A stretch of 13,269 nucleotides of DNA from an archaeon (GTDB lineage: Archaea; Aenigmatarchaeota; Aenigmatarchaeia; GW2011-AR5; GCA-2688965), in the NCBI GenBank assembly GCA_002688965.1, contig NZEE01000012.1, forward strand, positions 6,507-19,775. The letters are read 5' to 3'. The notes under the pieces were generated by a model. It saw only the letters and a list, made by a program, of their open reading frames with translations. It was not told where the DNA came from and made no database searches. Positions 1-5,975 of the stretch are shown piece by piece. Position 1 is the first letter of the stretch. Every line of letters starts with the position of its first letter. The translations under genes were made by a program, and so were the position numbers.

Positions 1-704
1 GTTTCTCCACCAACTTTTTTACCACGTCCGATAGCATTTTTTTGGCGAACAATTTCATATAGTAAAGCCTTTTGAACATCCTTGAATCCTGAAATATTCT
101 TAACTTCAACTCTATCTTCTTTCTTACCAGTGACAGCAACATTTGCATCAATTCTAATTGCAGCTTCCATAGCAGGATCAAAAACTCCTAAATATTCTAA
201 AATTGAGGCTAACTTTTGTAAGAAAACTCTAGCTTCTTTTGGATCTGAAAAATCGGGTCCAGTAACTATTTCACATAAAGGAACGCCAGAACGGTTATAA
301 TCAATCAAAGCATAGGAAGGCATATGAACAGAACGTGCTGGATCTTCTTCTAAATTAATTCTCTCAATTGATATATTTTTCTTATCAACTGGAACTGAAC
401 CATTGCCAGCGATTGGAATTTCATATTGTGTTATCTGAAAGTTTTTAGACATATCTGGATAAAAGTAGTTTTTACGTGAGAAAAACATTTCTTCAGGTAT
501 TTCGCAACCAAGTGCTAAAGCAATTTTAATTCCATATTCAATTGCTTTCTCATTTATTCGTGGTTTTGAACCAGGTAATCCTAAACAAGTATCACAAGTA
601 TTAGAATTAGGTTCTTTACCTTGCCATGCACTACTACATCCACAAAATAGTTTAGTACCAGTTTTCAATTGTATATGAATTTCTAATCCAATTGTAGTTA
701 CCAT
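1..704 (-). CDS. gatB: Aspartyl/glutamyl-tRNA amidotransferase subunit B, N-terminal part (runs off left edge)
   Basis: GatB is the tRNA-binding, ATP-using subunit of GatCAB. It activates the side chain of mischarged Asp-tRNA(Asn) or Glu-tRNA(Gln) so that ammonia from GatA can amidate it. The 234 visible codons read MVTTIGLEIHIQL at the start, then a zinc-site pattern CGC...CDTC (about residues 21-40), LGLPGSKPRIN, RKNYFYPDMSKNFQITQ, LEEDPARS and DYNRSGVPLCEIV. All are hallmark GatB blocks, in the expected order. The ATG (704-702) follows directly after the stop of the upstream acetyltransferase gene (TAG-ATG, no gap). It has a GGAGGA Shine-Dalgarno at 713-718 inside that gene, so translation is probably coupled. 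The usual family length is about 470-480 aa, so roughly half lies beyond the edge. Identification is secure; nothing can be said about the missing C-terminal helical and YqeY-like domains. Confidence 0.97.
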   Translation of the reverse strand, partial: MVTTIGLEIHIQLKTGTKLFCGCSSAWQGKEPNSNTCDTCLGLPGSKPRINEKAIEYGIKIALALGCEIPEEMFFSRKNYFYPDMSKNFQITQYEIPIAGNGSVPVDKKNISIERINLEEDPARSVHMPSYALIDYNRSGVPLCEIVTGPDFSDPKEARVFLQKLASILEYLGVFDPAMEAAIRIDANVAVTGKKEDRVEVKNISGFKDVQKALLYEIVRQKNAIGRGKKVGGE

Positions 705-1283
705 CTAAATCTTCCTCCATAACAATACTTCATCATCATAACTAACTTTTCCATTAACTTTCTTTTTTCTAAATTTTGGTTTTACACCATATTCTTTGAA
801 ACCAAGTTTATTTTCATAAATATGCAAAGCTCTTTTGTTTCCTTTGTAAGCTTCTATATACAAAATTTCAGCACCATTTTTCTTAGCAAATTTTATTAAA
901 AATTCCATTAATTTAGTTCCAATTCCCATTCCTCTAACATAATCTAAAAGAGATATTCCAAAAGAGCATGTATGAGAATTTCCCATCATACCAAAACGTA
1001 CTTCAGCACTACCAGAAAACTTTCCATCAACATCAACAACTACATATTTATTTTTACCACCCTGTTCTTTTAGTTTTGATTTCAAAAAATTACTTTCTTG
1101 TTCTAAAGTTACTACTTTAACCATTGACAACCAATTATCTTTTTCACTAACAATATTGTTTATGTACTTAGTCATTTCTTCCGCGTCTTCATTTTTCTTC
1201 AAAAAGCGAAACTTAACACTAAGTTTTTTTCCATCTTTCTCAATATCAAATTCTTTCAAAACTTTACCTGACTGCCATTTCAT
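705..1283 (-). CDS. GNAT-family N-acetyltransferase inside the gat operon
   Basis: This 192-aa protein has the C-terminal half of a Gcn5-related N-acetyltransferase. Strand beta4 is followed by the acetyl-CoA pyrophosphate loop RGMGIG (residues 117-122, matching R-x-x-G-x-G). Then come LYIEAYKGNKRALHIYENKLGF (141-162), with the usual Asn and Tyr of motif B, and a basic stretch KPKFRKKK. The first ~60 residues are lysine/glutamate rich with no clear motif. Substrate unknown: a protein N-terminus, a side chain or a small molecule are all possible. Its ATG (1283-1281) lies inside the end of gatA (20-nt overlap), with GAGGTG about 10 nt upstream, and its TAG stop abuts the gatB ATG. It is therefore made as part of the gatCA-gatB transcript, probably at similar levels. 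An acetyltransferase between gatA and gatB is not a standard arrangement; the functional link is unknown. Confidence 0.9.
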   Translation of the reverse strand: MKWQSGKVLKEFDIEKDGKKLSVKFRFLKKNEDAEEMTKYINNIVSEKDNWLSMVKVVTLEQESNFLKSKLKEQGGKNKYVVVDVDGKFSGSAEVRFGMMGNSHTCSFGISLLDYVRGMGIGTKLMEFLIKFAKKNGAEILYIEAYKGNKRALHIYENKLGFKEYGVKPKFRKKKVNGKVSYDDEVLLWRKI

Positions 1284-2652
1284 AACCTTGAGCCACCTCT
1301 AAAATTTTTGATTCTTGTAAATGATCACCAATCAAATGCAATCCAACCATATCACCGCAAGGAATACTAATCATTGGTAATCCAGCTAAGTTAGCAGGAA
1401 CTGTTAACACATCCATTTGCCACTGTTGTAATGTAGACATTTTTTCAATTTCCTTAAATTTAGGAGCAACAACAGGCATTGTTGGAGCAGCTAAACAATC
1501 CACATCTTTCAAAGCTTTTTTGAAATCATCAATAACTAAGCGACGAACTTTCAAAGATTTCAAATAATAAGCATCTCTATATCCTGACATACGTGCAAAA
1601 GTACCAAGAATTATTCTTCGTTTAGCTTCTGCACCAAATCCTTGACTTCTAACACGAGAAAAATATTCATCAAACTTTCCTTTCAAAGGTAAATGTAAAC
1701 CATATCGCATTCCACAAAACTTAGCTAAGTTAGTAGATGCTTCAGCAGTAGCAACAATATAGTATGCTGACAAAGCATACTCAGTCATTGGTAATGAAAC
1801 TTCCTTGATTTTAGCTCCATTTTTTTCCATAACTGAAATAGCGTCCCGAACTTTTTTCTCAACAACTTCATCAATGTTTTCAAAATATTGTGAAGGAACA
1901 CCAATTACTTTTCCTTTTAATGTAGCTTTATCAAGTTCAGTATAATCTTTACTTTTCTCTGGTAAAGTTGTTTGATCTAAAGAATCATTTCCAGCAATCA
2001 TACTTAATCCAAGTGCAGCATCCCATACAGTTTTTCCCATTGTACCGATTTTATCCATAGAATTTGAGTAATCAATTAAACCATATCTAGAAACTAATCC
2101 ATATGTTGGCGTTAAACCAACTACTGAGCAAAAAGCAGCTGGACATGATATACTACCACCTGTACTCTGTGCTAAAGCAATATGAGGTATTTCCAGTGAC
2201 GCAGTTGCAGAAGCAGCTCCACCAGATGAACCACCAGTACATCTATCAGTATCAATTGGATTCAATGGAATTTCATAAGCAGAATTAGTACAAAAAGTAC
2301 CAAAACCAAACTCATCTTGATTTGTTTTACATAAAACTCTTGCACCTTTTTCACGCATCCGAGCAACAGCTGTTGCATCAAAAGGTGGCTTATATTCTTC
2401 AAGTATTTTAGAACCAGCAGTAGCTTTCAATCCTTTAACACAAATATTATCTTTTACACTAATAGGTAAACCATACAAAGAAGCTTCTACTGTAACACGT
2501 TTATCAAAATCAGCTGGCTGCCGCATAAAATGTAATTTCTTATTTTTATCTTGCAATTCTTTCATTGCAACAGGTATAAACTCAGTATAATCTAATTCCC
2601 CAGATTTACTTTTCTCTAAGAACTGTTGAACAGAAATATTATAATTAACCAT
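1264..2652 (-). CDS. gatA: Aspartyl/glutamyl-tRNA amidotransferase subunit A (amidase-signature family)
   Basis: GatA hydrolyses glutamine and passes ammonia to GatB. At 462 aa it is near normal length (about 470-485). The amidase-signature triad is present: Lys67 in PISVKDNICVKG, the Ser pair 142-143 in CTGGSSGGAAS, and nucleophile Ser167 in STGGSISCPAAFC. Downstream blocks also fit: GLVSRYGLIDYSNSMDKIG, KRRIILGTFARMSGYRDAYY and MDVLTVPANLAGLPMISIPCG. The Arg and Asp that typically hold the glutamine substrate are therefore retained. One oddity is that the near-universal DTGGSIR around the nucleophile reads STGGSIS here (residues 163-169), so the Asp and the Arg are both Ser. The ATG (2652-2650) has a perfect AGGTGAT Shine-Dalgarno three bases upstream, overlapping the gatC stop, which indicates coupled translation. 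Identification as GatA is firm on context; full glutaminase activity is an inference. Confidence 0.96.
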   Translation of the reverse strand: MVNYNISVQQFLEKSKSGELDYTEFIPVAMKELQDKNKKLHFMRQPADFDKRVTVEASLYGLPISVKDNICVKGLKATAGSKILEEYKPPFDATAVARMREKGARVLCKTNQDEFGFGTFCTNSAYEIPLNPIDTDRCTGGSSGGAASATASLEIPHIALAQSTGGSISCPAAFCSVVGLTPTYGLVSRYGLIDYSNSMDKIGTMGKTVWDAALGLSMIAGNDSLDQTTLPEKSKDYTELDKATLKGKVIGVPSQYFENIDEVVEKKVRDAISVMEKNGAKIKEVSLPMTEYALSAYYIVATAEASTNLAKFCGMRYGLHLPLKGKFDEYFSRVRSQGFGAEAKRRIILGTFARMSGYRDAYYLKSLKVRRLVIDDFKKALKDVDCLAAPTMPVVAPKFKEIEKMSTLQQWQMDVLTVPANLAGLPMISIPCGDMVGLHLIGDHLQESKILEVAQGYEMAVR

Positions 2653-2660
2653 TTTATCAC

Positions 2661-2972
2661 CTAAAATTGTTGCGGACCTTTGAAAAATCCTTTCTCCTTA
2701 TGTTTAGTATTTGATAAAGCCTTAACTTGAGAATAAGGTTCTTCTATTACATCTGCACGAACAACATCTTTCATATCTATAGGTTGAAATGCTGGCTCTA
2801 CAGAATCTTCCTTTTTCTTAGCAGCATCAAATGCCTTATCAAGATTATCAAAAGCTTCTAAAACATCAGCAATAGTCTTTTTCATTTTTTTCTCTTGTTC
2901 TGAAGTCAAGTTTAGTCTAGCTAAAGCCGCAACTTTCTCTATAGTCTCATCAGTAACTTTCACGTATACCAC
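2661..2972 (-). CDS. gatC: Aspartyl/glutamyl-tRNA amidotransferase subunit C
   Basis: GatC is the small subunit that wraps around the GatA-GatB interface and stabilises the complex. The 103-aa product has the standard N-terminal helices (TDETIEKVAALARLNLTSEQE), a middle EPAFQPIDMKDVVRADVIEE segment and the C-terminal FFKGPQQF tail seen in archaeal members. It is first in the gatC-gatA-GNAT-gatB operon. The start is a GTG. The upstream GTG (2972-2970) sits about 26 nt after a TTTAATATTC box, which suits a leaderless transcript. An in-frame GTG at 2963 (giving MKVTDETIEK) is the alternative and would look more like family N-termini. The stop TAG (2663-2661) overlaps the gatA Shine-Dalgarno. Confidence 0.93.
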   Translation of the reverse strand: MVYVKVTDETIEKVAALARLNLTSEQEKKMKKTIADVLEAFDNLDKAFDAAKKKEDSVEPAFQPIDMKDVVRADVIEEPYSQVKALSNTKHKEKGFFKGPQQF

Positions 2973-2990
2973 ACAATAATTGTTATAGTA

Positions 2991-3000
2991 GAATATTAAA
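2991..3000 (-). promoter_or_regulatory. Candidate TATA box for the gat operon
   Basis: On the minus strand, TTTAATATTC is centred about 26 nt before the GTG start of gatC, immediately after the T-rich end of the upstream 163-aa gene. This spacing matches archaeal leaderless promoters. No Shine-Dalgarno lies before gatC, which agrees. Confidence 0.5.
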
Positions 3001-3010
3001 AAAGGCGATT

Positions 3011-3502
3011 TTAATCAGATGTTACGCCAGAAACAATTATTCCATTCCTCTTATAAAGCCCAATTGGTCCAAATCTATTTGCCAAACAATTGCGCCAAAT
3101 CTCTTTATAATCAGTAGGATCACACCTATCAATCATATCATCAAAACCAATTGTTACACTGCTAACAACAGAACGAACTCCCATTACAGGATATTCATCC
3201 ACATAACCAAAATCATTTAGAATAGGAATTCTAGCATCCCGAGCTCCTCCTTCAAGCCGGTGCTTTTCATATTGTAATTGATCACCACTCAACAAACCCG
3301 TAACCTTTGAAATACTTCTACTACCATCATCTTCTAAATTAATCAACACTAAATCAATTTCTTGACCATCATATGCAACCAGTTCTCTAAACAATTCCTC
3401 TACAATTGCAAGGTTTTCAGCTATTTCATGATTTTTCCTTTTAGCTTCTTCTTTCTCCCTTTGCAGTTGTTCAGGAGTTTTTGTTATTGTAGGATGACCC
3501 AT
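3011..3502 (-). CDS. Hypothetical protein, 163 aa, coiled-coil N-terminus
   Basis: I do not recognise a family. From the chosen ATG (3502-3500) residues ~8-45 are rich in K, E, Q and R with heptad-like spacing (QLQREKEEAKRKNHEIAENL), so probably helical or coiled-coil. A mixed alpha/beta region follows, with DGQEIDLVLINLEDDG and SKVTGLLSGDQ, which could form a small barrel, then a C-terminal part ending NRFGPIGLYKRNGIIVSGV. There is no signal peptide or membrane segment, so it is probably cytoplasmic. The start is chosen because a TTTTTAAG box lies about 27 nt before the ATG; an in-frame TTG six bases upstream has no such support. It sits between ftsZ and gatC on the same strand, but the GC-rich hairpins upstream and its own TATA box argue for separate transcription. 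Function unknown. Confidence 0.75.
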   Translation of the reverse strand: MGHPTITKTPEQLQREKEEAKRKNHEIAENLAIVEELFRELVAYDGQEIDLVLINLEDDGSRSISKVTGLLSGDQLQYEKHRLEGGARDARIPILNDFGYVDEYPVMGVRSVVSSVTIGFDDMIDRCDPTDYKEIWRNCLANRFGPIGLYKRNGIIVSGVTSD

Positions 3503-3523
3503 ACCCAACCATTAAACACAAAA

Positions 3524-3535
3524 TCTTAAAAATAG
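3524..3535 (-). promoter_or_regulatory. Candidate TATA box for the 163-aa hypothetical gene
   Basis: The minus strand reads CTATTTTTAAGA here, centred about 27 nt before the ATG at 3502. There is no Shine-Dalgarno upstream of that ATG, so a leaderless transcript is likely. Confidence 0.5.
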
Positions 3536-3550
3536 AGTCTCGCCTCAGGT

Positions 3551-3631
3551 AAAAATAAAAGAACAAGCGCAACTCGCGTCGCGCCCGTCCTTGGGGTGTG
3601 GTCAGACTGCTTTCACAAAAGTGAAAGCCCC
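3551..3631 (-). ncRNA. Candidate small structured RNA (or structured ftsZ 3' UTR)
   Basis: This is a GC-rich island in AT-rich surroundings, with no ORF. On the minus strand a GGGG/CCCC closing helix (near 3631 and 3593-3596) holds a perfect 8-bp stem, GCTTTCAC-TTTT-GTGAAAGC (3628-3609). This is followed by an unpaired AGTCTGACCACA. After a short linker comes a second hairpin (3584-3567: GCGCGA/TTGCGC, loop CGCGAG), then a T-rich tract TTGTTCTTTTATTTTT (3566-3551) typical of archaeal termination. A TTTTATAC box (3652-3645) lies just upstream and might serve as promoter, though its distance to the GGGG is a little short. No C/D box (RUGAUGA) is visible, and tRNA and RNase P features are absent. 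It could be an independent RNA, a processed ftsZ 3' end or a double terminator. Confidence 0.35.
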
Positions 3632-3635
3632 TTTA

Positions 3636-3667
3636 GAAAAAAGAGTATAAAATGCCGCAAAGCGGCA
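3636..3667 (-). terminator. Probable ftsZ transcription terminator
   Basis: Twelve bases after the ftsZ stop the minus strand has a 6-bp GC-rich hairpin, TGCCGC-TTT-GCGGCA (3667-3653), followed by TTTTATACTC and a TTTTTT run (to 3636). Both the hairpin and the T-runs fit archaeal 3' ends. The TTTTATAC part doubles as a possible TATA box for the next structured element. Confidence 0.6.
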
Positions 3668-3678
3668 AAAATCTTGCT

Positions 3679-4860
3679 TTACTCAATCACCTCAATACCG
3701 AGCTCTGAAGCAACTGATTCTGAAACAGCTCCGGGTTCTCTTTTAGCCATTGGCCCTAAGATGTAAGGACTTTTTACGCCAGTTATGATAGTAATGACGT
3801 GTATTTTTCCTTCCATTTCTGGAGATATTCTTGCTCCCCAAATAACCTGTGCTTCTGGATCAAGTTGTGATGACACAGTTTCGCCAATAGTGTTTATTTC
3901 CTCCAAAGTCATGTCTTCTCCACCAATGATTTGGATTAAAGCGCCTGTCGCACCTTTGTAATCCACTTCAAGAAGTGGGTGGTTTAGAGCTTTCATAATA
4001 GCAGCTTCTGCCCTATTATCATCTTCGCTCTCTCCAACACCTATAGCAGCTACACCACCAGACTGCATAACAGCCTTTACATCAGCGTAGTCTAGGTTAA
4101 CCAATGAAGGTTCAGATATTGTCTCAGTGATACCCTTTATCATAGTGGATATCAACTCATCTGCTACTCCAAATGCTTTTTTCAGAGGCATGTCTCCCGC
4201 AAACTTCAATAACTTCTGATTTTCTATTACAATTGCTGTATCACAAGTAGCACGAAGCTCTGCAAGTCCCTCCTCAGCTTTTACAATTCTAGCACCTTCT
4301 ATCTTGAAAGGTAATGTTACAGCTGCAATTACTATTGCACCTGCTTCCTTAGCAAGTTTCGCAATTACAGGTAAAGCACCTGTTCCTGTACCACCGCCAA
4401 GACCACATGTCAAAAACACAAGGTCTACATTTTCAAGCTCTCTCTTAAGATCAGCTTTACTCTCTTTAGCAGCGTTTCTTCCTACTTCAGGATACCCTCC
4501 TGCACCAAGACCTCTTGTAAGATCTTTACCAACAAGAATTCTCTTGTCAGCGTTTGTGACTTTCAGGTGTTTTGCATCTGTATTTATAGCAAGAGTCATA
4601 GCTCCGCTAACACCTTTGTCCGAAAGGCGAGATATGCAGTTGTTTCCTGCACCGCCAGCCCCTACTACAAGAATTCTGGCTTTATGAGCATCAAATTGCT
4701 CTATTTCTTTATCGCTTTCTGTACTTTCATCTGAAACTACATCAGAACTCTGGTTCTGAACAGCTTCTGGTTTTGGTATATCTATACTAACCTCCACATT
4801 ATTTTCACTTTCTTCAGACTGTGTCTGAGGTTCTTCTTGACTTTCGTAAAATTCACTCAT
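3679..4860 (-). CDS. ftsZ: Cell division GTPase FtsZ
   Basis: FtsZ is the tubulin-like GTPase that polymerises into the division ring. The 393-aa protein has an acidic, probably disordered N-terminal extension (residues 1-58). The GTPase domain follows: ILVVGAGGAGNN (63-74), AINTDAKHL, the signature loop GGGTGTG (155-161), and the T7-loop catalytic region NLDYADVKAV (255-264), which completes the neighbour's active site. The C-terminal domain contains IWGARISPEM and ends ELGIEVIE. Sequence style resembles the archaeal FtsZ1 group, but I did not compare it rigorously with FtsZ2. There is a strong Shine-Dalgarno, AAGGAGGC (4873-4866), and one or two TATA boxes upstream, so expression is probably high. 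It is transcribed away from the rhomboid gene and ends at a hairpin plus T-run. No sepF or second ftsZ is in the window. Confidence 0.97.
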   Translation of the reverse strand: MSEFYESQEEPQTQSEESENNVEVSIDIPKPEAVQNQSSDVVSDESTESDKEIEQFDAHKARILVVGAGGAGNNCISRLSDKGVSGAMTLAINTDAKHLKVTNADKRILVGKDLTRGLGAGGYPEVGRNAAKESKADLKRELENVDLVFLTCGLGGGTGTGALPVIAKLAKEAGAIVIAAVTLPFKIEGARIVKAEEGLAELRATCDTAIVIENQKLLKFAGDMPLKKAFGVADELISTMIKGITETISEPSLVNLDYADVKAVMQSGGVAAIGVGESEDDNRAEAAIMKALNHPLLEVDYKGATGALIQIIGGEDMTLEEINTIGETVSSQLDPEAQVIWGARISPEMEGKIHVITIITGVKSPYILGPMAKREPGAVSESVASELGIEVIE

Positions 4861-4865
4861 TTAAT

Positions 4866-4873
4866 TGCCTCCT
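4866..4873 (-). promoter_or_regulatory. Strong Shine-Dalgarno of ftsZ
   Basis: AAGGAGGC on the minus strand, ending five bases before the ftsZ ATG, is a near-full match to the archaeal anti-Shine-Dalgarno. Most monocistronic genes in this window lack a Shine-Dalgarno, so this marks ftsZ as a leadered, probably highly translated mRNA. Confidence 0.75.
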
Positions 4874-4897
4874 TAAACAATTTTTCAATTTTCAGCC

Positions 4898-4948
4898 ATA
4901 ATATATATGGTCGAAAATATATTTTCAAACACACACAGGTTTTATATA
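4898..4948 (-). promoter_or_regulatory. ftsZ promoter region: two TATA-like boxes around a 14-bp palindrome
   Basis: On the minus strand a TATATAAA box (4948-4941) and a second TATATAT-type box (4908-4898) lie upstream of ftsZ. Only the nearer one gives a short leader that begins just before the Shine-Dalgarno. Between them is the perfect palindrome GAAAATATATTTTC (4913-4926), a candidate regulator site, although AT-rich DNA makes such palindromes easier to get by chance. The rest of 4949-5104 holds only AT-rich sequence, a CACAC/GTGTG pair and a repeated GTCCAG; I see no gene there. Confidence 0.45.
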
Positions 4949-5104
4949 TGTATGCTTTCAAATATCCTATAGAATTAACAAAAATTATACAAATATTTAA
5001 CTAAGAAAAAACCAAATACCACACTTGTCAAAAAACGTCCAGTTTCAAAATGTGTGTCCAGCACATCAGAAACATTAATACTAATTCTTTTTTGTTTTAT
5101 CTTC

Positions 5105-5113
5105 TATATAAAG
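5105..5113 (+). promoter_or_regulatory. TATA box of the rhomboid gene
   Basis: TATATAAAG, a near-consensus archaeal TATA box, lies upstream of the rhomboid ORF. Its centre is only about 18 nt before the ATG at 5127 but about 36 nt before the in-frame ATG at 5145. A start site ~26 nt downstream (near 5135) would therefore favour the second ATG. Confidence 0.5.
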
Positions 5114-5126
5114 GTTCTAGATATAA

Positions 5127-5804
5127 ATGTCTTTCAGTGGTTCCATGAAACTCACAATAGGACTCATAATTCTAATGATGTTGGCATTTGTAATGATTGC
5201 TGCACAACCAACAGAAACCCAAGAACACGCTTTGAATGAATTTGGATTCTCAAAAGCAACATTTTTGGAAAAACCATGGACTCCAATAACATCAATATTC
5301 TTACATGCTGATTTAGTACATTTATTATCCAACATTTTAGTTCTATTATTCTTTGGAATGGCAGTAGAATCTGAAATGGGTGACAAAAAGTATCTAGCAA
5401 TATTTTTCTTAGCAGGTATTACAGGAGCAATGTTAGCTGGAATGTTCTATCCAGCAGCTACGGTTTCTATAGGAGCTTCTGGAGCTATTTTTGGACTAGT
5501 AGGAGCAGGAATGTTAGTACAGCCAGCATCTATGTCAGTATTTCCATATTTAATGCCTATTCCATTAGCAATCGTAGGACTCCTATACATCATGTATAAT
5601 GCAATGGGAGTTATCCAAGATCCAACAGGACAAATATCATATATTGCTCATTTTGGAGGACTAATAATTGGATTAGCATTTGGTGTACATGCTCGTGGTA
5701 TACTAAGTAGTATCAAAATTCTAATTCTTGCAGCTGTTGGAGCAGTAGCAGTTATGATAGTATATTTGTTTATAATGAATTCTATGGCAGCTGGAATCAT
5801 ATAA
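5127..5804 (+). CDS. Rhomboid-family intramembrane serine protease
   Basis: Rhomboids cut transmembrane segments within the lipid bilayer. The 225-aa protein (219 aa from the second ATG) has about six hydrophobic segments and the rhomboid hallmarks in order. These are HADLVHLLSNILVL (residues 60-73, with the conserved His and Asn), the nucleophile motif GASG (116-119, Ser118), and the catalytic His175 in SYIAHFGGLIIGLAFG. This gives a complete Ser-His dyad, so an active enzyme is likely. The core six-helix form without an added domain is common in prokaryotes. ATG 5127 is the longest reading; ATG 5145 (MKLTIGLIIL) fits the TATA position better. It is divergent from ftsZ and is followed closely by a 46-aa ORF that has its own TATA-like box. 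Natural substrate unknown; the nearby pilin-like membrane proteins are possible but unproven. Confidence 0.95.
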   Translation: MSFSGSMKLTIGLIILMMLAFVMIAAQPTETQEHALNEFGFSKATFLEKPWTPITSIFLHADLVHLLSNILVLLFFGMAVESEMGDKKYLAIFFLAGITGAMLAGMFYPAATVSIGASGAIFGLVGAGMLVQPASMSVFPYLMPIPLAIVGLLYIMYNAMGVIQDPTGQISYIAHFGGLIIGLAFGVHARGILSSIKILILAAVGAVAVMIVYLFIMNSMAAGII

Positions 5805-5807
5805 TTA

Positions 5808-5813
5808 TTTAAA
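5808..5813 (+). promoter_or_regulatory. TATA-like box for the 46-aa ORF
   Basis: TTTAAA within ATTATTTAAAC is centred 24-25 nt before the ATG at 5835. This supports a separate leaderless transcript for the small ORF; no Shine-Dalgarno is present. Confidence 0.4.
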
Positions 5814-5834
5814 CAATAATAAGTATAGATAATT

Positions 5835-5975
5835 ATGCCAGAACGAAAATATAGGAGTAATGAAGAAGCTGCCAAATTTGCACCATTTGTTAGGAGAGAC
5901 ACAGAAATAAATCATGCCCGAAGAAAACCTCAGCATAGAGGTACTACTTCATCATATTCTTTTTTTCTTAAATAG
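5835..5975 (+). CDS. Small basic protein, 46 aa, unknown
   Basis: This is a short ORF running from ATG 5835 to TAG 5973-5975. The product begins MPERKYRSNEEAAKFAPFVR, continues with a basic RRDTEINHARRKPQHRG stretch, and ends in a short aromatic tail SSYSFFLK. It is strongly basic, with many Arg, Lys and His and no cysteines or membrane segment, so nucleic-acid or ribosome binding is conceivable but not shown. Support for it being real is a TATA-like box at the right distance, location in an otherwise empty gap, and a non-repetitive composition. Its last eight bases overlap the 3' end of the convergent HerA-like gene. I recognise no family. It could be a chance ORF; conservation in relatives would decide. 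Confidence 0.5.
   Translation: MPERKYRSNEEAAKFAPFVRRDTEINHARRKPQHRGTTSSYSFFLK

Noticed and set aside
3581..3631. Plus-strand stretch resembling a tRNA D-arm (GTGTGGTCAGAC) plus a stem
   Set aside because: The following stem has a 4-base loop rather than a 7-base anticodon loop, and no T-arm or acceptor pairing is present.
4304..4687. Plus-strand ORF of 127 aa
   Set aside because: It lies wholly antisense to the conserved GTPase core of ftsZ and is proline/serine rich as antisense shadows often are.
5117..5400. Two minus-strand ORFs over the start of the rhomboid gene
   Set aside because: They overlap the well-supported rhomboid reading frame and show no motifs.
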